In this document: piece by piece, positions 55,337-64,000 of the stretch
Layout of the letters: each line of letters starts with the position of its first letter
Numbering within the stretch: the first letter of the stretch is position 1
From: Actinobacteria bacterium OV320
GTDB taxonomy: Bacteria; Actinomycetota; Actinomycetes; Streptomycetales; Streptomycetaceae
Direction: 5' to 3'
Assembly (NCBI GenBank): GCA_001298545.1
Contig: LJCX01000001.1
Span: 248,001-312,000, forward strand
DNA length: 64,000 bases
Position numbers and translations under genes: made by a program
The notes under the pieces: model-generated
Database searches by the model: none
What the model was told of the DNA's origin: nothing
What the model saw: only the letters and a program-made list of their open reading frames with translations

Positions 55337-55747
55337 ATGCGAAATGACATTCTCAAGGGCACGCGGCGGATACTGGCCACTGCCGTCACTGCTGTCGGCC
55401 TGCTGGCCGCGTTCACCGGTGGCGCCCACGCCGCGGGCGGAACCTTCTCGGGCAGTACCGCAGACGGTTGCGGTACTGCCTCCGGCACCTACCACTGGTA
55501 CGAGACCACCGTGTACAACAACAAGCAGGCCTTCAAGACCGACTGGGACATGGCGGTCGTCGACCACTGCTCGGCCGACGGGGTGGCCGAGGGCCTCTAC
55601 ACCAAGTACTCCAAGTGGAACGGTTCCGCCTGGGTCAACGACAACAAGTTCCACAAGATCGCGTCCTCAGGCACTGGCACCAATGTGGCCGATGTCCGGC
55701 TCTACATTTGCCACGTCGGAAACGGCAACAGCTGCGTGATGCTGTAG
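55337..55747 (+). CDS. Small secreted protein
   Basis: 136 residues from ATG 55337 (GAAGAAGG upstream). Signal peptide ~1-32 (LLAAFTGGAHAAG), then a mature domain with paired cysteines (DGCGTASG, VVDHCSADG, YICHVGNG, SCVML) and a WYETTVYNNK segment. Family not recognised; the size and aromatic-rich beta pattern suggest a small beta-sandwich. A strong hairpin terminator follows. Confidence 0.82.
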   Translation: MRNDILKGTRRILATAVTAVGLLAAFTGGAHAAGGTFSGSTADGCGTASGTYHWYETTVYNNKQAFKTDWDMAVVDHCSADGVAEGLYTKYSKWNGSAWVNDNKFHKIASSGTGTNVADVRLYICHVGNGNSCVML

Positions 55748-55818
55748 CGCTGACGCGCCCGCCACCCGAACCCCGTCACTGCAGCTACTTCGCAGCTACG
55801 CGGTTCCGCGTCTGCCTG

Positions 55819-55857
55819 GGATGGGCCCGCTCGGCATCACGCCGGGCGGGCCCATCC
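55819..55857 (+). terminator. Terminator after the second small secreted protein
   Basis: GGATGGGCCCGC and GCGGGCCCATCC form a perfect 12-bp stem with a 15-base loop, followed by TTC, 71 bp after the stop. The remaining sequence to 56106 shows no gene. Confidence 0.85.
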
Positions 55858-56106
55858 TTCGTGGATGGCGTCCTGCATGATGGTGTAGGCGATCACTGAG
55901 TTGTACTGACATTGAAGGAGCCCTGAAGCAGACGCGCTCCAGTTGATAGCGCGACGCCGGGGACCGGGACGCTCCGCCGGCGGTCCGCGCCCATGCGACG
56001 AGCCCGTTCTCGCGAGCCGACCGGAGCCGAATGAGGGCGGCAGATTCCGGGAGCCGCGCACACGTGGGAACCGTGCGCAGTGGGCAGAGCGCAGGGGCGG
56101 GCCCGA

Positions 56107-56883
56107 TCAGTTGGCCGACGCGTTCCGTGTCATCTCGGCTGCCTCGGTGACGGCGCGTTGTCTGAGATCGCCGAACAGCTGCATCGTGACGGCGGCCAGG
56201 ACGTCGTCCCCGCCGACAGTGCGCCCGTCCCCGCGGCGGGTGGACAGGGCGAGGAGGGGGTCCTTGAGCAGCGGGCCCGGGGCCGGCTCGCCCGGCACCA
56301 CCAGACAGACCGTCCCGAACCGCTTGACCCCGCCCTCGCGGACGACCTTGGCCGCGTCCCGGGCCAGGGCCGTCAGGAACACGCTCGCGATTCCGTCCAG
56401 GTCGCGGACCATCGCCGGGACGGCCCTCACCCCCCGGCTCCCCAGCAGCCTTCTCACCCCGGCCTCGAACCGGTGGGCGCCAGCCACACCACTCGGTGTA
56501 CGCGCCCCGCGGCGCTCCCGAAGGGACACGAGCGCACCATCGGCGTTGCGCACCTCGCCCATCAGGCCGTGGAAGGTCGGGCTGTGCAGGTACCACGCCG
56601 ATCCCACCTCCACCTCGACGTTCCGGTCGATCGCCGAGATGAGGTCCTTGGGAATCAGTCTCGTCCTGGCCTCCTCGGCCGCCGCGCTTCTCGCGCCGTC
56701 GATGATCTCCGTCAGCACGGTCCGCGTCACCGACGCGGCGGCCCACGCGGCCGGCCGGGAGACGTGCAACGAGGTCACGTCCCTGAACACCGCTTTGACG
56801 AGCTGAGGCTTGAACGGCAGGTCGGTCACGACGGAAGCGGTCTGCGGACCGCTGCGCTCGGTGCGTAGGAGTTGTGTGGTCAT
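56107..56883 (-). CDS. Putative histone-fold doublet (H2A-like + H4-like)
   Basis: 258 residues from ATG 56883, with AGAAAGGAC upstream. Residues ~24-100 resemble eukaryotic H2A: a long middle helix (AAASVTRTVLTEIIDGARSAA), then TRLIPKDLISAI, position for position like H2A's TRIIPRHLQLAI. Residues ~137-240 resemble H4: FEAGVRRLLGSRGVR, a long helix ending SVFLTALARDAAKVV (H4: VFLENVIRDAV) and, after a ~35-residue insertion, RTVGGDDVLAAV (H4: KTVTAMDVVYAL). Two histone folds in one chain would form a pseudo-dimer. There is no basic tail. The assignment rests on motif reading; a structure prediction is the test. Function, including DNA binding, is unproven. Confidence 0.7.
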   Translation of the reverse strand: MTTQLLRTERSGPQTASVVTDLPFKPQLVKAVFRDVTSLHVSRPAAWAAASVTRTVLTEIIDGARSAAAEEARTRLIPKDLISAIDRNVEVEVGSAWYLHSPTFHGLMGEVRNADGALVSLRERRGARTPSGVAGAHRFEAGVRRLLGSRGVRAVPAMVRDLDGIASVFLTALARDAAKVVREGGVKRFGTVCLVVPGEPAPGPLLKDPLLALSTRRGDGRTVGGDDVLAAVTMQLFGDLRQRAVTEAAEMTRNASAN

Positions 56884-57109
56884 CGAAGAATGTCCTTTCT
56901 GCTGTCGGAGGTGTCAGTGGCCCATGCCGCACCGGGTGGCGAGACCACAGAGCTCTGCGGAGGCGCCGAGCCGGAACCGGGCCTGCCGGGCGGGGCCGCC
57001 GGCACACAGAGGGGCAGGCGGCCCCGCCGGGATTCTCGGTGTTCCGGCGACCGGGCGTGCGGCAGGGGGTGCCACCCGGGCGACGCGCCGTGGTGCGGCG
57101 CCGTGCCGG

Positions 57110-57697
57110 TCAGGCGACCTGGTACCTGCCGACTTCCAGGAAGTGGCGCAGTGCTTCGGGTGTGTTGTCGTCGAGGGCGGCGTTGGCTGCCGCGCGCAGG
57201 GCCGGGCTGATGGACGGGTCGGCGAGGATGCGGGCGATGGCGACGCGGTCGTCCTCGGCCTGGGCGATGCGGTAGCCGGTCTCCAGCCAGGCGCGGATCG
57301 CGTCGGAGTCGTTGGCGTCCAGGAGGGCGTTGACCTCGGCGATGACGCGCCGGCCGCTGTCGGGGTCGGCGAGCAGGCGCGTGATGGCGACGCGGTCGTC
57401 CTCGGCCTGGGCGATGCGGTAGCCGGTCTCCAGCCAGGCGCGCATCGCCTCGGGGTCGTTGGCGTCCAGGAGGGCGTTGGCTTCTCGTGTCACACGCCGG
57501 CCGCTGTCCGGGTCGGCGAGGATCCGGACTATGGCCACCCTCAGGTCGTCGGCGTCCGGCTCGTCCGCGGACGAGGACACCGCGGGCACCGTCACCGCGG
57601 TCGGTGCCGCCGTGGCGGCGAAGGACGGGGTGGCGAGCAGGAGGGCCGGGGCGAGGATGCCCGCGGCAATGCCGGGCGCTACGCGATGCAGTCGCAA
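57110..57697 (-). CDS. Secreted ALF-repeat protein
   Basis: 195 residues from TTG 57697, with AGGAG 8 bases upstream. A signal peptide (~1-29) precedes three repeats of about 49 residues with the pattern RVAIxRxLADPDSGRRV, ALLDAND and AIRAWLETGYRIAQAED, as in the actinobacterial ALF family of unknown function. Repeats one and two are almost identical at DNA level (period 147 bp), so the array expanded recently. Helical solenoid likely. It lies 226 bp upstream of the histone-like gene on the same strand. Confidence 0.85.
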   Translation of the reverse strand: MRLHRVAPGIAAGILAPALLLATPSFAATAAPTAVTVPAVSSSADEPDADDLRVAIVRILADPDSGRRVTREANALLDANDPEAMRAWLETGYRIAQAEDDRVAITRLLADPDSGRRVIAEVNALLDANDSDAIRAWLETGYRIAQAEDDRVAIARILADPSISPALRAAANAALDDNTPEALRHFLEVGRYQVA

Positions 57698-58320
57698 GGG
57701 GAATGCTCCTTTTCGTGGGCTACGGAGGCGAGTTGAGCACGCCTCAGGGCTTTCACTTCGGTGATGCTGCCACCTGGGTCTGACAATGGCAGTTGCCCCG
57801 CCGCCGTCGCAGGGCACCGTCGCCGCGGACGTGGCCGGTGTTTCATGGCGGCGCGCCTTCGAAAAGGGCGGCCTTGAGCGCGGCGCGTGGCTGTCGGAAC
57901 ATGATCGGGGCGAGACGATTCCTGGGGCGCTCGTGGTGTGGTCCGAGCGTGTGGTGGTGCGCGACGGGGTTCGGCTTGTCTGCCGGGACCGGGGCGGGCC
58001 GAGGGAGCCGGTCCTGCTGCTGAGCGGCTTGGCCGGTCATGCGGGTGAGTGGTCGGTGGTGGCCATCCGGAACCGCACCAGCACCGCCAACGCCAGCCGG
58101 TCCCCGCCGCCGACAGCCACATCGGCCCTCGCTCTTGTCATCGTCATCGGCGGCAACTCCCCGTACGCACACGGTGCGGAGCCGCCCTGACGCGACACCG
58201 CGTGTGCGCCCGAGCGCACCAGCCGGCCCCGACCTCCGCTGTTCCAGAAGACAGCACGGTGGGCGACGACCCGTTTACCATGTGTGTAGATCTCAGGGGC
58301 TGTGGGGCGGGCAAGGGGGG
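57698..58320. other. Region between the ALF-repeat gene and the lipase gene
   Basis: Apart from a hydrolase remnant at 57948-58064 I see no gene. The lipase promoter should lie near 58260-58300, but no well-spaced -35/-10 pair was found. Confidence 0.4.
57948..58064 (+). pseudogene. N-terminal remnant of an alpha/beta hydrolase
   Basis: RVVVRDGVRLVCRDRGG and PVLLLSGLAGHAGEW are the first two strands and oxyanion region of an alpha/beta hydrolase; similarity ends abruptly after about 40 residues and the frame carries on as unrelated sequence. Confidence 0.6.
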
Positions 58321-59820
58321 ATGGCGTTGGGGGGTCGCGATCACTTGGTGGTCGTTCTGCCGGGGCTCGGAGGGACAGTTCTCGCCGTCCCTGGTCGACG
58401 CGGGCGCGGCAGTGGAGAAGTGGTCTGGGGCACCCTCGCGAAGGACCTCGACCTGCTGCGGGACCCGGAAGGACTGAGTGTCGAGAGGTACCCGCGGCTG
58501 GTCCCGATGGGACTCGTCCCGGCCACCAGGGCGTTCGGCCTGTGGACGGTGGTTCCCGGCTACGACCGTCTCCTCACCGGGCTGGGGAAGCGAGCCGGTG
58601 TCGTCGTCGACGACGGGACGGGGCCTGAACCCGACCTGGACGCCGACGTGGCCGCCGTCGGGTACGACTTCCGTCTCGGAGTCACCGACGCCGCGCGGAC
58701 ACTGGATGCCCAGTTGCGGTGTCGGCTGGAGCACCTCTGGCCGAAGGAGGAGGACCGCGAGGCCCGCGTCGTCATCGTGGCGCACTCCATGGGCGGCCTC
58801 GTGGCCCGTTACTGGGCCGCCGTACTCGGCGGTGCGCGTTGGTGCCGCGGCATCATCACTCTCGGCACACCCCACCGGGGCGCTCCGAAGGCCTTGGCGG
58901 TCATGGCGCACGGGCCGTCCGTCGGGCCCTTCCACATCAGGCGCCCCATCGAGATGGCGCGCGGCTGGCAGGGACTGGCGGATCTGTTGCCGCGCTACCC
59001 GGCCGTCCACGATCTGAGCGCCGGGGACGCGCCGCACACGCCCGACGGCGACCCTGCCCCCGCCAAGCCGCACCTGCTCCGGCCGCATCAACTGCCCCTG
59101 CCCTGGCTGCGCGGGCCCGCCGGACGAGCTCACGCCATGCACCAGGAGATCGAACAGGGCTGGCAGAAACTCCCTGTGGCGCCGGCGATCATGCCTCGCA
59201 TCGGGTTCGGCCATGCCACCCTGCGGGCCTGCTCCTGGGACGGCAACGAGGTGAGCGTCACCAAGGCCGTTCCCCCGGGGCCGGAACTCGGCGGCTGGGC
59301 CGACGGACTCGGTGACGGCACCGTTCCCGCGTTCTGCGGCCTGCCCGTGGAGATGGACAACTATCCCCGCACCCACTTGCATGTCCACCGACGTCACGGT
59401 CCGATCGCGGAGCTGCGCGAGACCGCGGAGCTGCTCGAGGCCTTCCGGACCGATGCGGCCCTCTTCGCGTACCGGGCCGGGCAGGAAAGCCCGGTCGGCC
59501 TCGGTATGGACCTGGACGAACTGCAGTTGCGCGACAAGCCGATTCCCCTCGTCGTCACCCCTGTGACCCTGGCCGGAGAGCGTGTCGAAGCCGCGCGAGC
59601 GAGCGTGTGGGCCAGTGCGGAACCGGTGACGGTCGACGGCCGAAGGCCCTGGCCCCGGACCGACGTCCGGCTGGAGTGGGACGCCGGGCAGCGCGCCTTC
59701 CACGGCCGGCTGCCCGGACTGCCGCCGAGCCTGGTGAAGGTGAGTGTCGTGGCACGGGACCTGACCGATTCGACCGCCGTTCAGACGGTGCAGGTGCTCG
59801 ATGACACCGGTCTCGAGTGA
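58321..59820 (+). CDS. LCAT-type lipase/acyltransferase (alpha/beta hydrolase)
   Basis: 499 residues from ATG 58321 with a GGGGGG just before it. The LCAT-family start LVVVLPGLGGTVLA, nucleophile Ser in VVIVAHSMGGLVARYW (~157), TLGTPHRGAPKAL, Asp in GLGDGTVPAFCG and His in HLHVHRRHG give a full triad. The last ~110 residues form a beta-rich extension. No signal peptide is visible, so it is probably cytoplasmic, unusual for LCAT relatives, which are normally secreted. Its end overlaps the next gene by 20 bp, so the pair is coupled. I infer an effector acting on host membrane lipids. Confidence 0.88.
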   Translation: MALGGRDHLVVVLPGLGGTVLAVPGRRGRGSGEVVWGTLAKDLDLLRDPEGLSVERYPRLVPMGLVPATRAFGLWTVVPGYDRLLTGLGKRAGVVVDDGTGPEPDLDADVAAVGYDFRLGVTDAARTLDAQLRCRLEHLWPKEEDREARVVIVAHSMGGLVARYWAAVLGGARWCRGIITLGTPHRGAPKALAVMAHGPSVGPFHIRRPIEMARGWQGLADLLPRYPAVHDLSAGDAPHTPDGDPAPAKPHLLRPHQLPLPWLRGPAGRAHAMHQEIEQGWQKLPVAPAIMPRIGFGHATLRACSWDGNEVSVTKAVPPGPELGGWADGLGDGTVPAFCGLPVEMDNYPRTHLHVHRRHGPIAELRETAELLEAFRTDAALFAYRAGQESPVGLGMDLDELQLRDKPIPLVVTPVTLAGERVEAARASVWASAEPVTVDGRRPWPRTDVRLEWDAGQRAFHGRLPGLPPSLVKVSVVARDLTDSTAVQTVQVLDDTGLE

Positions 59821-62800
59821 CCGCCGGGCCGCGTGGCCGCCGTGGTCGGTCGACGCGGCCCCCGCCGACCTGGCCCGTTACGTGGTGCCCCACGCCATAC
59901 GCATGTACACGCAGATCCCGGGGCCTTCGGACACTCCGGCCCTGCAGCGGGTGCGCGTGGTCTGGGACCGGCTGAGGCAGGCCGGGATCGGGTACGCGCA
60001 CGAGCCGCTCGGCAGTGGCCCGGACGGTCAATGGATCAGACCCCCGGCCGAGGTACTCAAGGCGCCCCGCAACGGCACGTGCCTCGACCTTGCCGTCCTG
60101 CTCGCCGGCGCGTTCCGCCACGCGGGGCTGCTCACGGCCGTCATGATCCTCGACGCCGCCGAACCGGGGCGGCCCGGTCACGCCCTGGTCGCGGTCGCGC
60201 TGACCCGCGCCTGGCCTGGAGGCCGGCCCGATGGCGGCGTATGGTCCGCACCGCCGCGGGAGTTGCTGGACGAGACGCAGGCCGCGCTGGACGGTCCGCC
60301 GCGCAGCGTGCTGTTCCTGGACCCGAACGGCATTTCCCACCCTCTGGGCGTAGCCGATCCCGGGGCGGACACCGACCTGGCCACGGCCGTGGCGACGGGC
60401 TACGCCCAGATCACCTCGAACCTGTACCGCTGGCGTGTCGGTGTGCTCGCCGATCCGGACGTCGAGCCTTACATTCCTGCGGCGCTGCCCGCGGTGCTGC
60501 CGCTGAGAGACCCCTACCGCGAACCGGGCACCGCCGAGTCGGCACTGCGACTGCTGAGGGCCGAATACCAGGTCACGCCCTTCCAGAGCCGCGACGAGTT
60601 GACCGTGCTGTCTGGGCTGTGCGAGGACACCGTCCTCGGTTCGCACACCACGATCGCCGTCATCACCGGTCGCGGCGGCTCCGGGAAGACCCGGCTCGGG
60701 CTGGAGCTGGTCGACCGCATGGCTCGAGCCGGCTGGTACGCCGGTGTCCTGCGGGAGCGTGCCGGGACGGACCCGTCGCCGGAGTGGCTGGCCGAGGTCA
60801 CCGCACCACTGCTCGTCCTCGTCGACTACGCCGATGCCCGAGCCGATTCCACGATCGACCTCCTGCGCGTGGTGGCGCGCCGACCCCGCCCTGCCGTCGT
60901 CGTGCTCACCGCAAGGGAACGCGAGGGGGAATGGCTGACCCGGATCACCGACGCTCTGCAGTCCGACGCCCACCCCCACCGGCTGGAGAACATCGAGCTG
61001 CCGGATGCTCACCCCCGGCCCGAGGATCTCTTTCTGCGCACGTGCACGGCGGTCCGGCAACAGCCCCACCTCAGGCCGCCCCGCCTGCCGAAGCCGGAGA
61101 AGGGGACGCGGTGGACGACACTGGACCTGGTGCTGCTCGGCTGGCTCGCCGCACGCGAAAGCCCGCTGCCGGTCACTCCCGCTGCCCTGTACGACGAGAT
61201 ACTGAGCCACGAACGCCGGTACTGGAACACCACCTTCGAACATCGCACGGGCACGCCCGTGCGGTACACCAGCCTCATCGCCGAGGCCGCGGCGTGCCTG
61301 ACCCTCCTCACACCCGCCCCACACCGGGTCGCCGAAGCACTGACGGCAGTGGCCCGGCTCACCGAGGCCCACGACCTCCGGCAGCAGATCGCGGACACCC
61401 TCGTCACCTGTATGGACCCCGGGCCGGGGGAGCACGTCGCCATCCGTCCCGATCCGGTGGGCGACCATCACCTGCTCACCGCCCTCGAACGCCATCCGGA
61501 TCTGCTCGAGCGCTGCCTGCGTGTCGGCTCACTGCTCGACGAGGACGACCTCGGCGAGGGACTGCGCAACGCCCTCACCGTGCTGACCCGCGCCGGGCGC
61601 AGCGACGAACCGGCTGCCGCGGCCCATATCGAAGCACTGCTGCGTTCCGAGCCGGGGCGCTGGCCGCTGGCTGCCGCCGTGGCCGTGGCCATGGGAGGCG
61701 CGGCGCGCACCGTACTCGAAGAGCTCGCCGCCGCCGCTGACACCCCCCTCCCGCTGGAGGACATCTCCGCGACCCTCCCGTTCGGGGCCGCCAGTCTGTG
61801 GCGGTTGGCCCTGATCGTGGACGAACGCAGACTGCGGGACATCCGGGTCGGCGATGCGGAGCCGGAAGAACTGGGTGAACTGCTGTTCCTGGTCAGCCGT
61901 CGCCGAGACGACGCCGGAGACCGCTCCGGTGCCCTGGAGGCGATCGAAGAAGCCGTTCCGCTCTACAACGACCTCGCTCTTCTCGACCCGGAAGGCCACC
62001 TCCCCAACCTGGCGGCGGCGTTCAACGACCTGGCCACCCACCGCGGTGCCACGGGCGACCGCTACGGTGCGGTGGACGCGGCCGAGAGCGCCGTACGGAT
62101 GCAGCGGGAGCTCTTGGCCGAAGTCGGCCTCGAACACGAGGAGTCCCTGGCGAGGTCGCTGAACACGCTGGCGACCCGCAGAGCCGCGACCGACGACCGA
62201 GCCGGCGCGCTGTCCGCCGCTGACGAGGCCGTGCGGATCTACCGCCACCTCGCACAGGCGGCCTCCTCCGTGCACCTGCGCGATGCGTATCTGTCCGATC
62301 TCGCCGCGTCCCTCAGCAACCTGTCCCAGTGCCAGGCGTCGACGGAGGACCGGGAGGCAGCCCTCGACGCAGCCGAGGAGGCGGTCGAACTGCGGCGCCG
62401 GTTGCTGTCCGGACAGACCGACGACACCCTCGCCGACCTGGCTCACGCATTGAGCAATGTGTGCGGAGACCGGTCGGGCGCCGGTGACGACGATGCCGCG
62501 CTGGAGGCAGCCGTCGAGGCCACCGGCCTGTACCGGCAGCTGGTGGACATCAATCACGCGGTCTTCACCCCAGATCTGGCGGCGTCACTGAACAACCTGT
62601 CGGTGTGTCGCTCCCGCACCGGCGACTTCGAAGCCGCCTTGGCCGACGCCGAAGAGGCCACCGCGCTGTACCGCGTCCTGGCCGCGGACGATGAGAGCGT
62701 GTTCGCCGTCGACCTCGCGATGTCGCTGAACACCCTGGGGAACCGACGTGCCGAGTCGGGCGACCGCCAGGGAGCGCTGGCGGCGGCCACCGAAGCGGTG

Positions 62801-64000
62801 GAGCTGTATCGGCACCTGTTCGACCAGGACCAGGATGTGTTCGTTCTCGACCTCGTGGCGTCCCTCAGTAACCTGTCCGCCGCCAGGGCGGCCCTCGGAG
62901 ATGTCCGGGGTGCGCTGGAAGCAGCCGAGGAAGCTGCCCAGTTGTGCCGATACGCCTCGGACACCAAAGGCGGCGCTTTCTCCGCCCAGGTCGCCCGGGC
63001 GCTGAACACGCTGGCCCTGCGGCGCTCGGACGCGGGCGATCAAACCGGTGCACTCACCGTCGCCCGGGAAGCGGTGGCCTTACGCCGGCAGCTGGCGTCG
63101 GCCGAGCCCGGCGCGTTCACCCGCGAACTGGCGATCTCCCTGAACAACCTGTCCCACCGTCTCTGGCTGGTGGGAAACCGCTCCGAGGCCGCGGAAGCGG
63201 GCGAGGAGGCACTCGTGCTCTACCGCCGCCTCGCGGCGACCAACAGGGCCGCCCTGCTGCCGGATCTGGCTGCCGCGGTGAACAACGTCTCGGTTCTGGC
63301 GGGCGACGTGGGCGATCGCGACCGTGCCCTGGCCCTCGGTGAGGAGGCGATCGTCCTCTTCGGCGAGCTGGCCGCGACCAACGCCGACGCCTGGAATCCA
63401 GGTCTTGCCGGTGCGCTCAACAACCAGTCGGTGAAGCTCACCGAAGCCGGTGACCACGAAAGGGCTTCGGCAGCCGCTCGGGCGAGCGTCACCCTTCACC
63501 GCGAACTGGCCACCGCCAACCGCACGGGCTTCCTGCCCGACCTCGCCATGGCCGTCAACAACCTGTCCCGCTCTCGATACGAGTCGGAGGATCTTCCCGA
63601 GGCGGTTTCCGCGGCGGAGGAAGCGGTTGAGCTGTACCGGGAAGTCGTGTCGGAATCGGGAGATGCGTTCACCGCGGACCTGGCCAGGGCGTTGAACAAC
63701 CTGTCCGCGGTGCTGGCGGACACCGCGGACCACCGAGCGGCGCTCGACTCGGCGGAAGAAGCCGTGCGGCTGTATCGCGCATGCATGACAGCTCATCCGA
63801 CAGCCGTCGTCCTGGACCTCAGCAAGGCGCTGAACAACGTCTGCTCCGCGCGACTGGCTCTGCGGGACCGCAGCGGAGCACTGGAAGCGGTCCGTGAGGC
63901 GACGGAACTGCTCCGTGCGCTGGTACGGACCGAGCCCGCCTTCACTCTCGACCTGGCCCACACTCTGAGCGGCCTCTCCCAGGCGCGGTATGTCACACAG
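59801..64000 (+). CDS. Transglutaminase-like / STAND NTPase / TPR giant protein, partial
   Basis: ATG 59801 opens a frame that is still open at the window edge: 1,400 residues visible. Residues ~20-230 look like a transglutaminase-type papain fold with Cys94 (RNGTCLDLAVLLAG), His127 (PGHALVAVAL) and Asp174 (LFLDPNG). A STAND/P-loop NTPase follows: Walker A GRGGSGKT (~290) and Walker B LLVLVDYADA (~337). From ~730 there are at least 14 TPR-like repeats of about 46 residues (LAxALNNLSxxxxxxGDxxxALxAAEEAVxLYRxL). The overlap with the lipase gene and sensor-like TPRs suggest one functional unit: recognition by TPR, NTP-driven switching and an enzymatic response. Confidence 0.88.
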   Translation, partial: MTPVSSDRRAAWPPWSVDAAPADLARYVVPHAIRMYTQIPGPSDTPALQRVRVVWDRLRQAGIGYAHEPLGSGPDGQWIRPPAEVLKAPRNGTCLDLAVLLAGAFRHAGLLTAVMILDAAEPGRPGHALVAVALTRAWPGGRPDGGVWSAPPRELLDETQAALDGPPRSVLFLDPNGISHPLGVADPGADTDLATAVATGYAQITSNLYRWRVGVLADPDVEPYIPAALPAVLPLRDPYREPGTAESALRLLRAEYQVTPFQSRDELTVLSGLCEDTVLGSHTTIAVITGRGGSGKTRLGLELVDRMARAGWYAGVLRERAGTDPSPEWLAEVTAPLLVLVDYADARADSTIDLLRVVARRPRPAVVVLTAREREGEWLTRITDALQSDAHPHRLENIELPDAHPRPEDLFLRTCTAVRQQPHLRPPRLPKPEKGTRWTTLDLVLLGWLAARESPLPVTPAALYDEILSHERRYWNTTFEHRTGTPVRYTSLIAEAAACLTLLTPAPHRVAEALTAVARLTEAHDLRQQIADTLVTCMDPGPGEHVAIRPDPVGDHHLLTALERHPDLLERCLRVGSLLDEDDLGEGLRNALTVLTRAGRSDEPAAAAHIEALLRSEPGRWPLAAAVAVAMGGAARTVLEELAAAADTPLPLEDISATLPFGAASLWRLALIVDERRLRDIRVGDAEPEELGELLFLVSRRRDDAGDRSGALEAIEEAVPLYNDLALLDPEGHLPNLAAAFNDLATHRGATGDRYGAVDAAESAVRMQRELLAEVGLEHEESLARSLNTLATRRAATDDRAGALSAADEAVRIYRHLAQAASSVHLRDAYLSDLAASLSNLSQCQASTEDREAALDAAEEAVELRRRLLSGQTDDTLADLAHALSNVCGDRSGAGDDDAALEAAVEATGLYRQLVDINHAVFTPDLAASLNNLSVCRSRTGDFEAALADAEEATALYRVLAADDESVFAVDLAMSLNTLGNRRAESGDRQGALAAATEAVELYRHLFDQDQDVFVLDLVASLSNLSAARAALGDVRGALEAAEEAAQLCRYASDTKGGAFSAQVARALNTLALRRSDAGDQTGALTVAREAVALRRQLASAEPGAFTRELAISLNNLSHRLWLVGNRSEAAEAGEEALVLYRRLAATNRAALLPDLAAAVNNVSVLAGDVGDRDRALALGEEAIVLFGELAATNADAWNPGLAGALNNQSVKLTEAGDHERASAAARASVTLHRELATANRTGFLPDLAMAVNNLSRSRYESEDLPEAVSAAEEAVELYREVVSESGDAFTADLARALNNLSAVLADTADHRAALDSAEEAVRLYRACMTAHPTAVVLDLSKALNNVCSARLALRDRSGALEAVREATELLRALVRTEPAFTLDLAHTLSGLSQARYVTQ

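Noticed and set aside
56107..56883. Reading the histone-like protein as an HU/Lsr2-type nucleoid protein
   Set aside because: HU and Lsr2 motifs (beta-arm, RGR) are absent; the helix pattern and TRLIP/RTV motifs fit a histone fold better.

Overview
The window is high-GC DNA with actinomycete hallmarks: GTG/TTG starts, an SsgA-like sporulation protein, a SARP/AfsR-type regulator, snapalysin, an ALF-repeat protein, a SpoIIE/STAS/HATPase partner-switching set and a CelR-type cellulase regulon. It is most consistent with a Streptomyces chromosome, probably an arm-like accessory region, because it mixes secreted enzymes and regulators with many gene remnants. No rRNA, tRNA, CRISPR array or intact insertion sequence was seen.

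Layout. 1-10.4 kb (minus strand): an exopolysaccharide operon with a polyprenyl glycosylphosphotransferase, a GDP-mannose 6-dehydrogenase-like enzyme, a GT4 glycosyltransferase, two Wzz-like chain-length proteins, an AsnB-like amidotransferase and a bi-domain oxidoreductase cut by the window edge. Its leader carries four copies of a 35-bp hairpin repeat. 10.9-16.8 kb: an aldehyde dehydrogenase, a PAS-GAF-SpoIIE phosphatase/anti-sigma kinase, a VOC protein and a divergent STAS/HATPase pair. 17-23 kb: MFS transporter, methyltransferase, PAP2-family membrane enzyme, SRPBCC protein, SsgA-like protein and a YrhK-like membrane protein. 23.3-24.1 kb: a coupled ArsR/SRPBCC pair with two matching operators. 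24.7-29.8 kb: a cellulose-use locus with a CelR-like LacI repressor, GH12-CBM2 endoglucanase and GH3-CBM2 beta-glucosidase, with several copies of the CelR palindrome and a recognisable promoter.

30-37 kb: a VOC protein, a hexapeptide acyltransferase/glycosidase-like fusion predicted to be leaderless, an Orn/Lys/Arg decarboxylase and a lower-GC XRE regulator/aldo-keto reductase pair. 37.5-44.6 kb: a broken two-component system, a BlaI-M56 pair, and an ABC exporter followed by a NarL-type two-component system. 45-50.9 kb: snapalysin, a YdeI-like protein, a WYL regulator/epoxide hydrolase pair sharing a perfect operator palindrome, an RmlD-like reductase, and remnants of aminoglycoside phosphotransferase-like and GNAT genes. 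50.9-55.8 kb: a 1,194-residue SARP-ATPase-TPR regulator and two small secreted proteins.

56.1-64 kb is the most unusual part. A 258-residue protein reads as two histone folds in one chain, the first resembling eukaryotic H2A and the second H4. Next come an ALF-repeat protein and a remnant hydrolase. The window ends with an overlapping two-gene unit: an LCAT-type lipase and a very large transglutaminase-like/STAND NTPase/TPR protein that runs off the window. That pair has the architecture of an NTP-dependent conflict (defence) system.
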